Assembly (NCBI GenBank): GCA_947176545.1
Contig: CAMWRB010000094.1
Location: 1 to 5,679, forward strand
DNA from: an uncultured Porphyromonadaceae bacterium
GTDB taxonomy: Bacteria; Bacteroidota; Bacteroidia; Bacteroidales; Muribaculaceae
Length of the DNA: 5,679 nt
Direction of reading: 5' to 3'
The translations under genes and the position numbers were made by a program. Numbering within the stretch: the first letter of the stretch is position 1; every line of letters begins with the position of its first letter. Of this stretch, positions 1-5,679 are shown in pieces. The notes beneath the pieces were generated by a model. It was not told where the DNA came from. It searched no databases and worked only from the letters and a program-made list of their open reading frames with translations.

Positions 1-9
1 GTTTGTATA

Positions 10-786
10 TTATTCTGCTATCACTATTGAATGCCAAAGAGTTGGTCCGTAACCGGAGCCAAAATTTCTATCCTTACCCTCGTCAAGAGCCGTGGTAACG
101 ACCTTTTGTGCAAGCATGGCTGATTTGACTATATCGAGACCGTCAGCCAGTCCTACAGCCAATGCGGTAGAATATACGCACCCTGTGCCGTGGCTGTTGA
201 GGGTCTGTATACGTCGGGTGACAAGGTCAGCCACTTCTTTTAAAGTGTTACCGTCTTTTACATTCTGATAAATTTTATCTGTACATCTCTCATTGTCATT
301 ACCGTGTCCCCCTTTGATTATTACGTACTTGCTTTTAAATGTTTCCAACAGAGGCAGCTCATTGAGATTCGGTGTGGTAACATATGATAGGGAGGATAGT
401 TCCCGCATATTGTCAAAAAAATCAGTATGATTGTTATTAACGATATTTGTCCCCTTTGTCGGAGCTAATATAGGGTCCAATACTATTTTAATCGTATCGT
501 GATAAGGGGTCAAGTACCGATGCAATGCTGCAATCATATCACTATTCGGTAATAATCCGACCTTTATAGCATCCGGAATGAAATCAGAAAATATGGCATC
601 AAGTTGTGCTATGACTAAGTCCGTAGCTAACGGATTTAGAGATATAATACCTGCAGAATTTTGAACAGTCACGCATGTAACTGCAGTGGCACAATATGCA
701 TGAAGCAAAGATGCCGTTCTGACATCGGCCTGAATTCCGGCTCCCCCGATACTGTCACTCCCTCCGATTGAAACGATTCTAACCAT
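10..786 (-). CDS. thiD: Hydroxymethylpyrimidine/phosphomethylpyrimidine kinase (ThiD family)
   Basis: Cytoplasmic ribokinase-fold enzyme expected to phosphorylate HMP and then HMP-P with ATP, giving HMP-PP for thiamine phosphate synthesis. Seen in the 258-residue product: GGSDSIGGAGIQAD at residues 8-21, VTVQN around 39-43 (Gln42 matches the HMP-contacting Gln of ThiD and argues against the related pyridoxal kinase), DAIKVGLL 72-79, VLDPIL 102-107, TPNLNE 138-143, IIKGGHG 156-162, and the anion-hole/catalytic loop SHGTGC 198-203. Length is close to the usual 260-270 residues. I prefer the ATG at 786; a TTG nine bases upstream (795) would add three residues, but the ATG leaves the normal short lead into the first glycine motif. 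It lies about 80 bp after plsC with no visible terminator, so it may be the last gene of the rprXY-plsC unit. Somewhat divergent: Ile replaces the usual second Ser/Ala of the GGSDSS motif. It has no fused ThiE domain. Confidence 0.9.
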   Translation of the reverse strand: MVRIVSIGGSDSIGGAGIQADVRTASLLHAYCATAVTCVTVQNSAGIISLNPLATDLVIAQLDAIFSDFIPDAIKVGLLPNSDMIAALHRYLTPYHDTIKIVLDPILAPTKGTNIVNNNHTDFFDNMRELSSLSYVTTPNLNELPLLETFKSKYVIIKGGHGNDNERCTDKIYQNVKDGNTLKEVADLVTRRIQTLNSHGTGCVYSTALAVGLADGLDIVKSAMLAQKVVTTALDEGKDRNFGSGYGPTLWHSIVIAE

Positions 787-868
787 TATTTCCAATTATT
801 GCTCTATTTCCACCCTCTATTCCACTTCCGATTGCAAGACGGGCATAACATTCTGACTTACCTCCCGT

Positions 869-1597
869 TTAATCACGATATTCCGGAGGAAGAGCCGATT
901 GTATTTCACTTCTGCACTCCGCCATAAGAGTTTTGGTATTGAAGCCATTTGCTCCCGGATATATCGGTTTATGAATAGTCAGGGTGATACAAGTGGGGGT
1001 GGCATTATACGTTGTCCGTGGCATAGCCTTGAAAGCACCGTCAATTGTGATGGGAACTACAGGAAGTTTAAATTCTGAAGCAAGCATGAAAGCGCCACGT
1101 TTGAAAGCTATCATTTTCCCGTCGAAAGTCCGACTGCCCTCAGGAAAAATCACAAGCGACATACCATCCTTAAGAGTATGTTCAGACTGTTCTATTGTTT
1201 CACGAATACCTGAAATTCTGGTATCATCGACAAAAATATGACCGGCGCGTTTACAGGCATAACCGACCAACAGAATCTTCTCAAGCTCCTTTTTCATCAG
1301 CCATTTGAAGTCATGGTTAAGATAGCCGTAAATAGACCATATGTCGAAAGCCCCCTGATGATTGGCAACAAATACGTAAGACGTATTCTTGTCAATATTC
1401 TCTCTGCCGACAACCTTGACTTTTACAAGAAGTAGTACACATACAGCCCGGCTCCATATATGAGCCGGGTAGTATCCCCAGAAGTGATTGCCGAAAATAC
1501 TTGTTGTAACAATTGTTATGAGAGCTGTCAGAATCGTAAGAACCAACAATATCGGCACGGCTATCAGCCACTGGTACAATAGATATAAAATTCTCAT
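869..1597 (-). CDS. plsC: 1-acyl-sn-glycerol-3-phosphate acyltransferase (PlsC/LPLAT family)
   Basis: Membrane-associated acyltransferase expected to convert lysophosphatidic acid to phosphatidic acid, the second acylation of phospholipid synthesis. The 242-residue product has a long hydrophobic N-terminus (about residues 3-35, one or two membrane segments). The family blocks follow in order: motif I NHQGAFD with the H-x4-D pair His80/Asp85, motif II region GHIFVDD 119-125, motif III FPEGSRT 151-157, and motif IV LPVVPITI 178-185. All catalytic and substrate-binding blocks look intact, and length is normal for the family. Its ATG overlaps the rprY stop in an ATGA (1594-1597), which points to co-transcription and reinitiating translation; no separate promoter is expected. 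The related possibility, a lyso-ornithine-lipid acyltransferase, cannot be excluded because motif content is shared; the general acyltransferase call is safe. Confidence 0.92.
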   Translation of the reverse strand: MRILYLLYQWLIAVPILLVLTILTALITIVTTSIFGNHFWGYYPAHIWSRAVCVLLLVKVKVVGRENIDKNTSYVFVANHQGAFDIWSIYGYLNHDFKWLMKKELEKILLVGYACKRAGHIFVDDTRISGIRETIEQSEHTLKDGMSLVIFPEGSRTFDGKMIAFKRGAFMLASEFKLPVVPITIDGAFKAMPRTTYNATPTCITLTIHKPIYPGANGFNTKTLMAECRSEIQSALPPEYRD

Positions 1598-2298
1598 TTC
1601 TCTTCAGAAGTGGGTGCTACAAGTTTATACCCTTTACCATGTATATTGATAATCTCGATATTCGGGTCATCCTTCAGCAATTTACGCAGCTTCGTAATAT
1701 ATACATCCATGCTACGGGCGTTAAAATAGTTATCATCAACCCAAATAGTCTTGAGAGCGAAGTTACGCTCCAAAACGTCGTTGATATTATGGCAGAGTAG
1801 CGCAAGAAGTTCGGACTCTTTGGTAGTGAGCTTAATGACCTTATCACCATCGAGGAGAACCTGCTTTTGAGTGTCAAATGTATATTTCCCTAACTTATAT
1901 GAGGTCACTTCTTGCTCTCTTTTGCCTTTTACACGGCGTAATATCGCTCCGATTCGGAATACCAGTTCCTCCATGGAGAACGGCTTGGTAATGTAATCAT
2001 CGGCTCCTATCTTGAAACCTTCAAGCACGTCATCCTTTATGTTTTTAGCCGTCAGGAATATAATGGGTATTTCCGAATTTACATTCCGGATATCCTGAGC
2101 TAACGAGAAGCCATCCTTCTTAGGCATCATTACATCAAGAACACATAAATCATATTGATTTTGCAAAAATGCCTTGTAGCCCTTCTCACCGTCAGGACAT
2201 AAATCTGCATTAAAGCCTTTCGCCTGTAAAAATTCTCTTAGCAATGTGCCGAGATTTTCATCATCCTCACACAGCAATATTTTAACCTTGTTATCCAT
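1594..2298 (-). CDS. rprY: OmpR-family response regulator, RprY-like
   Basis: DNA-binding response regulator, partner of the kinase encoded just upstream. The 234-residue product has a receiver domain at about residues 5-122 with acidic pocket Glu11-Asp12-Asp13, phospho-acceptor Asp55 in LDVMMP, Thr83 in FLTAK, and Tyr102/Lys105 in DYITKP. A winged helix-turn-helix follows at about 134-230, with recognition helix around NARSMDVYITKLRK (193-206) and the closing wing HGKGYKL (220-226). Every signalling residue is present. The sequence resembles Bacteroides RprY from memory along its whole length, including the LCEDDENLG start and the NIHGKGYKL end; an ortholog search would settle the name. From the published system, B. 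fragilis RprX/RprY alters outer-membrane protein expression when placed in E. coli, and P. gingivalis RprY is an orphan regulator tied to stress. The start ATG has a good AAGGA ribosome binding site. The 3' end overlaps plsC by 4 bases. Confidence 0.95.
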   Translation of the reverse strand: MDNKVKILLCEDDENLGTLLREFLQAKGFNADLCPDGEKGYKAFLQNQYDLCVLDVMMPKKDGFSLAQDIRNVNSEIPIIFLTAKNIKDDVLEGFKIGADDYITKPFSMEELVFRIGAILRRVKGKREQEVTSYKLGKYTFDTQKQVLLDGDKVIKLTTKESELLALLCHNINDVLERNFALKTIWVDDNYFNARSMDVYITKLRKLLKDDPNIEIINIHGKGYKLVAPTSEEK

Positions 2299-2414
2299 AT
2301 TACAATCCTTTTATATTCTCTTAACACTTATTAAGCCTATAAGTTTAATAATACTTAACATTTCTTGCAGGCTCGTATAAGTTGTCTTATCACACATGTT
2401 ACTGATATATCGGT
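2299..2414 (-). promoter_or_regulatory. rprX-rprY intergenic gap with short repeats
   Basis: A 116-bp A/T-rich gap separates the rprX stop from the rprY start, unusually long for a kinase/regulator pair that normally overlaps or nearly abuts. Seen on the plus strand: two direct copies of CTTAACAnTT (2320-2329 and 2354-2363, 34 bp apart), a quasi-palindrome CTTATTAAG (2327-2335), and TATAAGTTTAAT (2338-2349), which resembles the TATAGGTTTATT repeats upstream of rprX. I see no match to the Bacteroidetes TAnnTTTG -7 element on the minus strand and no GC-rich terminator hairpin. It could hold a second, internal promoter or a processing site; neither is shown directly. Confidence 0.35.
2306..2310 (-). 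promoter_or_regulatory. Shine-Dalgarno site of rprY
   Basis: On the minus strand the sequence reads AAGGA, seven bases before the rprY ATG at 2298. It supports that start. It stands out because the rprX and peptidase starts in this window are preceded by A/T-rich sequence without such a motif, as is common in Bacteroidetes. Confidence 0.6.
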
Positions 2415-3905
2415 TCAGTCCTGAATTGACCCGGATACTATGGGCAACTCGATAATAAATTCAGACCATTTGCCCGGGTCACTTTCCACGATTATACTCC
2501 CGCCGAAAATCGTGACCATCTTCTTTACGTATGCCAAACCTAAACCGAAACCTTTGACATCATGCAGATTACCTGTACTTACGCGATAAAATTTATCGAA
2601 TATACGTTTCAGGTCCTCTTTTCGTATCCCGATACCGTTGTCGCGCACTCTTATCTCTATCTTATCGCCCGAAATATTCCGGGTCGACACCATAAGATGA
2701 GGTTCAGTGTCTTTCTTCATATACTTGACAGCGTTATCCAGCAGATTGAATATAACATTGGTGAAGTGCATCTCATCGACGTACACTTCACTATTCTCGG
2801 CATTAAGTCGCACTGTTATATCTCCTCCGAGTTTTTCGACTTTAAGCTTATGTGTATTGACTATATTATTGATAATCTCATTAACATCGACGGTGGTAAA
2901 ATTAAGTGACCCTCCCGCATTATCAAACATTGACAACTGCAACACCTTCTCTACCTGAAATCTAAGTCTTTTAGACTCATCATTTATGATTCTGGAGATA
3001 TGTTTGAGTGTTGTCGGTGATTTAAGCATAGAGTCATCATTTAACATCTGAGCAGCCAGAGATATAGTGGATATGGGGGTTTTGAACTCATGGGTCATGT
3101 TATTGATAAAGTCCGCCTTCATCTCTGTCAATTTCTTTTGTTTGAAGACCACTGAGATGGTATAGACGAAGATTACTAAAAGCATTAAAGTTAATGCCAG
3201 GGTAGGAATAATAAATCTGACAGAGGAAAAAATATACTTATTCTTGGTCGGAAACTCCACATTCAGCATATACCTGTTGTCAGTGTGTGGAAACAGGGGA
3301 GTCGTGTACTTTTCAAGGCCGGTGGAGATATATCCCCTTGTCTGGTAAATTGTGGTATTTTCTTTAGTTGTAATAGAAAAAACAAACGGTACGGTCACAC
3401 CATTAGAGGCCAATTTCTCCGTCAAAATCTGTCTCACCATTGTTGAATCCGCCCTTTCGTTGATAGCACGGTTGCTCGAAGTGCGCATTATATTTAATAC
3501 CACTTCATTGAGCAGTCCTCGCTGATATAAATAATTGTTGCGTAAGGATTCCTGCATTGCCCTGTATCTCTGGCTGACATTATAACCGGCGGTAGGAGTA
3601 TACAGATGTGACAAGCTACGTGAACTTGTCTCTTTGTCAACCATGTTATATGCCGGATAACTGTTTCCCTCTTTATCAGAAAATAATGATGTGTCCAGGG
3701 CATTGACATCATTCTCAAGATAATATAACGTTTCAGTTCGTTCCAGCTCCTCAACCGTAGAGTGAAGAGAGCGAATCACACTCTCAGTGAACTGATTCTC
3801 GCGCATACTGACAATATTTTCCAAATAAGTAATTTGAAAATATAGAAGGGAAGCAAATGTAATCGCCATGACAGCTGTCAACAGCCAGATAAGAGATTTC
3901 TTCAT
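2415..3905 (-). CDS. rprX: Membrane sensor histidine kinase, RprX-like
   Basis: Inner-membrane histidine kinase that should autophosphorylate and pass phosphate to the RprY-like regulator encoded next. The 496-residue product has membrane segment 1 at about residues 5-24 and a periplasmic sensor of about 200 residues (roughly 28-228) with no fold I recognise. Membrane segment 2 spans about 230-253. No clear HAMP domain is evident: the second membrane segment leads almost directly into HisKA, with phospho-acceptor His272 in MTHEFKTPIS. The HATPase domain has the N box NLLDNAVKY (387-395), G1 DNGIGI (422-427), F box FDKFYRV (436-442) and G2 GFGLGLAYV (452-460), all intact. The His motif carries the E-F-K-T-P form usual in Bacteroidetes kinases. 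First gene of the leftward unit; the ATG at 3905 is preceded only by A/T-rich sequence and gives a proper MKKSLIW membrane anchor. Kinase identity is near certain; the symbol rests on the neighbour and overall resemblance. Confidence 0.92.
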   Translation of the reverse strand: MKKSLIWLLTAVMAITFASLLYFQITYLENIVSMRENQFTESVIRSLHSTVEELERTETLYYLENDVNALDTSLFSDKEGNSYPAYNMVDKETSSRSLSHLYTPTAGYNVSQRYRAMQESLRNNYLYQRGLLNEVVLNIMRTSSNRAINERADSTMVRQILTEKLASNGVTVPFVFSITTKENTTIYQTRGYISTGLEKYTTPLFPHTDNRYMLNVEFPTKNKYIFSSVRFIIPTLALTLMLLVIFVYTISVVFKQKKLTEMKADFINNMTHEFKTPISTISLAAQMLNDDSMLKSPTTLKHISRIINDESKRLRFQVEKVLQLSMFDNAGGSLNFTTVDVNEIINNIVNTHKLKVEKLGGDITVRLNAENSEVYVDEMHFTNVIFNLLDNAVKYMKKDTEPHLMVSTRNISGDKIEIRVRDNGIGIRKEDLKRIFDKFYRVSTGNLHDVKGFGLGLAYVKKMVTIFGGSIIVESDPGKWSEFIIELPIVSGSIQD

Positions 3906-3958
3906 AAAAATATCTATTTTTATATTTCTTTAACAATATTCAATTCCAATAGTTTTGA

Positions 3959-3991
3959 ATGGAATGACATAATGCCCGCTTTACATTCCAT
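3959..3991. repeat. Perfect 8-bp inverted repeat upstream of rprX
   Basis: ATGGAATG (3959-3966) and CATTCCAT (3984-3991) are perfect reverse complements separated by 17 bp. A third ATTCCA lies at 3943-3948 and can pair with the same left arm (TGGAAT, 3960-3965) across an 11-bp loop. In the rprX transcript these would be mutually exclusive hairpins; in DNA they would be three half-sites of a possible operator. The region is 55-85 bp before the rprX start codon. No function is demonstrated. Confidence 0.6.
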
Positions 3992-4001
3992 AAAGAAATT
4001 G

Positions 4002-4066
4002 TGTGCATAGGTTTATGTGCATAGGTTTATTTGAGTGAGTATATAGGTTTATTTGAGAATATAGGG
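4002..4066. repeat. Direct repeat cluster with ATAGGTTTA core
   Basis: TGTGCATAGGTTTA occurs twice in perfect tandem (4002-4015, 4016-4029). ATAGGTTTATTTGAG occurs twice (4021-4035, 4043-4057), 22 bp apart, and a partial ATAGG follows at 4061-4065. The ATAGG cores therefore start at 4007, 4021, 4043 and 4061. Direct repeats with near-helical spacing (22 bp is about two turns) are what OmpR-family regulators often bind, so RprY autoregulation is a reasonable inference. The exact 14-bp tandem duplication could equally be recent replication slippage. Confidence 0.75.
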
Positions 4067-4072
4067 AGTCAG

Positions 4073-4080
4073 CAAAGACA
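4073..4080 (-). promoter_or_regulatory. Possible rprX -7 promoter element
   Basis: Read on the minus strand this is TGTCTTTG, one base off the Bacteroidetes -7 consensus TAnnTTTG, in the context TTGTGTCTTTGC. No TTG is seen at the expected -33 distance. If used, the start of transcription would fall near 4066 and give a leader of about 160 nt containing the direct repeats and the competing inverted repeats. It is the best, but weak, candidate on this strand of the intergenic region. Confidence 0.25.
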
Positions 4081-4163
4081 CAATTTGTCATCAGCTATTT
4101 GTAACGGTACATCATAATATCGAAAAGGTGTAGAATATTATAAATTTTTAACACTATTAGGAT

Positions 4164-4179
4164 ATGATATAGGTATCAT
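4164..4179. promoter_or_regulatory. Perfect 6-bp inverted repeat upstream of peptidase promoter
   Basis: ATGATA and TATCAT flank a TAGG spacer, giving a perfect dyad that ends about 15 bp before the candidate -7 element of the peptidase gene, so it would overlap the -33 region. A bound protein there would directly affect promoter use. The dyad also contains a further ATATAGGT core like the direct repeats at 4002-4066. Role inferred from position only. Confidence 0.4.
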
Positions 4180-4185
4180 TCAACG

Positions 4186-4202
4186 TTTTTTTTGTACCTT
4201 TA
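4186..4202 (+). promoter_or_regulatory. Candidate Bacteroidetes-type promoter of the C11 peptidase gene
   Basis: An eight-T run (4186-4193) followed by G and TACCTTTA (4195-4202) closely fits the Bacteroidetes -7 element TAnnTTTG, with A for the last G, in the T-rich context often seen in Bacteroides promoters. No clear TTG at -33 is present. Predicted transcription start is near 4209, leaving a leader of about 58 nt before the ATG at 4268. Confidence 0.5.
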
Positions 4203-4267
4203 CTTTTTAAGAGCCGTATTCACTGCTCTGCTGCATTGTGAATTAAATTTTTGCTTTTATAAAAGAT

Positions 4268-5545
4268 ATGTTTAAACCATCTTTCGTAAATAAATACTTT
4301 TTGCATACTTTATGCCTTACTTGTTCATTGGTTATTTTCGGATTAATATCCTCTTGTGCAAGACATGATGAGCCTAAGCCTGAGCCTGAGCCTGAGAAAC
4401 CGGCCATTGTTAAGTCATCTGTATTATTATATGCTGTTGCTTCCAACAATCTATCATCATCATTGCAGTCAGATATAAATGAAATATTAAGGGTCGCTCC
4501 GGAATTAGATTTATTCAATAATGACATATTCGTCTATTATTTGACTAATAATCAAGCTCCTGCATTATATCAAACGGAGTATGACAAGACTTCCGGCATA
4601 TATAAATTGGTCAAAAGGAAAGATTATGACCGTTCTCAGTATTCTACTGACCCCAGACGTATCCGGGGTGTCATCGAAGATTATCTGCATCTTTCGCCAG
4701 CCGACACGTACGGTCTGATATTTTGGTCGCATGGCACCGGATGGACTCCATACTTCAGTGACCATAAAGTAAATCAGTCAGAGGTATCTCAATCCGGCAG
4801 GGGAGGTGTATATAAATCGTTTGGATATGATTCATATAACGGAACAGTTGACCAATGTGATATCATAGAGTTGGCAGAGGCTGTTCCCGAAGATATTTTT
4901 CATTATATCTGGTTCGATTGTTGCTATATGGGCGGTATAGAGACAGTTTATCAGTTGCGGGACAAGGCGGATTATATGGTTGCCTATTGCACTGAAGTAT
5001 GGGGAGACGGTATGCAGTACACACTCACTATGCCTTATCTTGTAAACGAGCAACCGGACTTAAAGGGAGCAGCAAAGGCATTTTCAGATTATTATATAAA
5101 TCAGCAACTTGCCGTAACGGTAGGTGTGTATGATTTGTCGCAGGTGGAAGGTGTTGCAGAAGTTGCCGCCGAACGTTTTAATCTTGAGCCGGCTCCTGTA
5201 GTTTTCATGCAGAACTATGGCCGTCAGGGCTATGACTTCTATGATTTCGGTCAATATCTAAAGTCGAAAATGATTGAGACTCCTGAAAAATGGAGTACAT
5301 CGGTTTTCGATTCTTCAATGTCTGCTTTTGATGACATCCAACTAAATGCAGCATTGAGCAAGCTTGTTGTATTCAAGCAGTCTGCAGATATAAATTTTAA
5401 CCGCTCTCCACTCTCCTTGGATTATTTCAGCGGCCTTTCCGTTCATTATTTTAAAAACGAAAACACTGAGAAGGACGCATATTATCAGCAGACGGACTGG
5501 TATAAGCGTATTTCACGTCAGAGTGAGTTTCCTGACAGGGATTAA
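4268..5545 (+). CDS. Clostripain-related (peptidase C11) cysteine protease, lipoprotein
   Basis: Predicted exported, lipid-anchored cysteine protease of the clostripain/gingipain/caspase-like clan (CD). The 425-residue product has an N-terminal signal with lipobox LISSC ending at Cys30. A low-complexity acidic-proline linker (residues 34-45, repeating EP) follows, then the peptidase domain. The caspase-like dyad is visible: His155 in FWSHGTGW and Cys219 in FDCCYMGG, matching the family's usual F-D-A-C-x-M. Family members cut after Arg or Lys and often activate by self-cleavage between His and Cys; Lys167, Arg178 and Lys183 lie in that loop. The His-Cys spacing of 64 residues looks longer than the roughly 45 I recall for fragipain and PmC11. 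Such enzymes are common in gut Bacteroidales; fragipain of B. fragilis is one. Start: the first ATG before a proper signal peptide. Transcribed divergently from rprX. Physiological substrate unknown. Confidence 0.88.
   Translation: MFKPSFVNKYFLHTLCLTCSLVIFGLISSCARHDEPKPEPEPEKPAIVKSSVLLYAVASNNLSSSLQSDINEILRVAPELDLFNNDIFVYYLTNNQAPALYQTEYDKTSGIYKLVKRKDYDRSQYSTDPRRIRGVIEDYLHLSPADTYGLIFWSHGTGWTPYFSDHKVNQSEVSQSGRGGVYKSFGYDSYNGTVDQCDIIELAEAVPEDIFHYIWFDCCYMGGIETVYQLRDKADYMVAYCTEVWGDGMQYTLTMPYLVNEQPDLKGAAKAFSDYYINQQLAVTVGVYDLSQVEGVAEVAAERFNLEPAPVVFMQNYGRQGYDFYDFGQYLKSKMIETPEKWSTSVFDSSMSAFDDIQLNAALSKLVVFKQSADINFNRSPLSLDYFSGLSVHYFKNENTEKDAYYQQTDWYKRISRQSEFPDRD
4370..4396 (+). repeat. In-frame GAGCCT hexanucleotide repeat
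   Basis: Four hexamers (GAGCCT, AAGCCT, GAGCCT, GAGCCT) plus a final GAG encode the alternating Glu-Pro/Lys-Pro linker just after the lipobox cysteine. The 6-bp period means slippage would change linker length by two residues without breaking the frame. Such spacers probably hold the catalytic domain away from the membrane. Confidence 0.75.
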
Positions 5546-5573
5546 TTAGTATACTCATCGTAAAAACAAGAAT

Positions 5574-5679
5574 ATGATTATTTTACAGGATTTACCGATT
5601 GTCCCCATGCCGGAGGACACCCTCGAAACCGGGTCTGCTTTTTGGAATAACCTGAAAGGACTCTCTATTGATGATGCCC
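5574..5679 (+). CDS. Hypothetical protein, 5' part only (runs off window)
   Basis: An open frame begins at ATG 5574 and stays open for 35 codons to the window end. A TAG in the same frame at 5547-5549 and the absence of other start codons fix this ATG as the only plausible start. It begins MIILQDLPIVPMPED and continues with a moderately acidic, soluble-looking sequence; there is no signal peptide or membrane segment. I do not recognise a family from so little. It starts 28 bp after the peptidase stop with no hairpin between, so it is probably in the same transcript. The short gap before it is A-rich and lacks a strong Shine-Dalgarno motif. Confidence 0.6.
   Translation, partial: MIILQDLPIVPMPEDTLETGSAFWNNLKGLSIDDA

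Larger units (their letters stand above)
3906..4267. promoter_or_regulatory. Divergent control region between rprX and the C11 peptidase gene
   Basis: A 362-bp strongly A/T-rich non-coding stretch from which both flanking genes are read outward, so it must hold at least two promoters. Both strands show no convincing gene. It contains an inverted repeat set near rprX (3943-3991), tandem ATAGGTTTA direct repeats (4002-4066), a possible rprX -7 element (4073-4080), an inverted repeat (4164-4179) and a peptidase promoter candidate (4186-4202), each listed separately. The remaining stretch, about 4081-4160, shows nothing distinct. Confidence 0.7.

Noticed and set aside
796..868. plsC-thiD gap considered as a terminator or thiamine (THI-box) riboswitch
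   Set aside because: Only 73-82 bp, with no stable hairpin plus T-run and no recognisable CUGAGA-type THI-box core on the thiD strand; just purine-rich GGAA-containing sequence.
984..1435. Two plus-strand open frames (984-1241 and 1238-1435) with an ATGA overlap, antisense to plsC
   Set aside because: They mirror plsC, whose motifs are all intact on the minus strand; the translations show no domain, and the overlap is coincidental.
2562..2958. Plus-strand open frames antisense to rprX
   Set aside because: They lie opposite the ATPase domain of the kinase and have no recognisable protein features; shadows of the real gene.
4002..4066. Short repeats considered as a CRISPR array
   Set aside because: Units are 14-15 bp with 14-22 bp periods and no unique spacers of normal size; no cas genes are present.
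4243..4527. Minus-strand open frame across the peptidase start
   Set aside because: Antisense to the signal peptide and Glu-Pro linker; its Gly-Ser stretch is just the complement of the GAGCCT repeat.
5546..5573. Gap after the peptidase considered as a terminator
   Set aside because: 28 bp with no GC-rich stem or T-run; more consistent with an operon junction.

Overview
The window looks like a chromosomal segment from a gut-type member of the Bacteroidales. The response regulator and sensor kinase read like the Bacteroides RprY/RprX pair from end to end. Translation starts mostly lack Shine-Dalgarno sequences. The one good promoter candidate has the Bacteroidetes form, a T-tract followed by TAnnTTT. 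A clostripain-family (C11) lipoprotein is also typical of gut Bacteroidales. The lineage is inferred from protein resemblance only; I cannot name a genus.

Layout. Four genes run leftward on the minus strand in the transcription order rprX (3905-2415), rprY (2298-1594), plsC (1597-869) and thiD (786-10). rprY and plsC overlap by 4 bases (ATGA), so they are almost certainly co-transcribed and probably translationally coupled. rprX to rprY is separated by 117 bp and plsC to thiD by about 80 bp; neither gap shows a clear terminator. A 362-bp divergent intergenic region (3906-4267) separates this group from a plus-strand gene for a secreted C11 cysteine-peptidase lipoprotein (4268-5545). A further plus-strand gene starts 28 bp later (5574) and runs off the window.

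How they may work together. RprX is a membrane histidine kinase with a periplasmic sensor of about 200 residues, and RprY is its OmpR-type partner. PlsC makes phosphatidic acid for membrane lipid synthesis, so an envelope-sensing pair is coupled to a lipid enzyme. ThiD is thiamine (HMP) metabolism and may simply ride at the end of the unit. The intergenic region is the most structured non-coding DNA here: tandem ATAGGTTTA direct repeats, a perfect 8-bp inverted repeat with a third competing half-arm, and a perfect 6-bp inverted repeat just upstream of the peptidase promoter candidate. The simplest reading, which is inference, is that RprY or another regulator binds there and controls its own operon, the divergent peptidase, or both. 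No mobile element, CRISPR array, tRNA or rRNA was seen, and I did not find a clearly novel multi-gene system.
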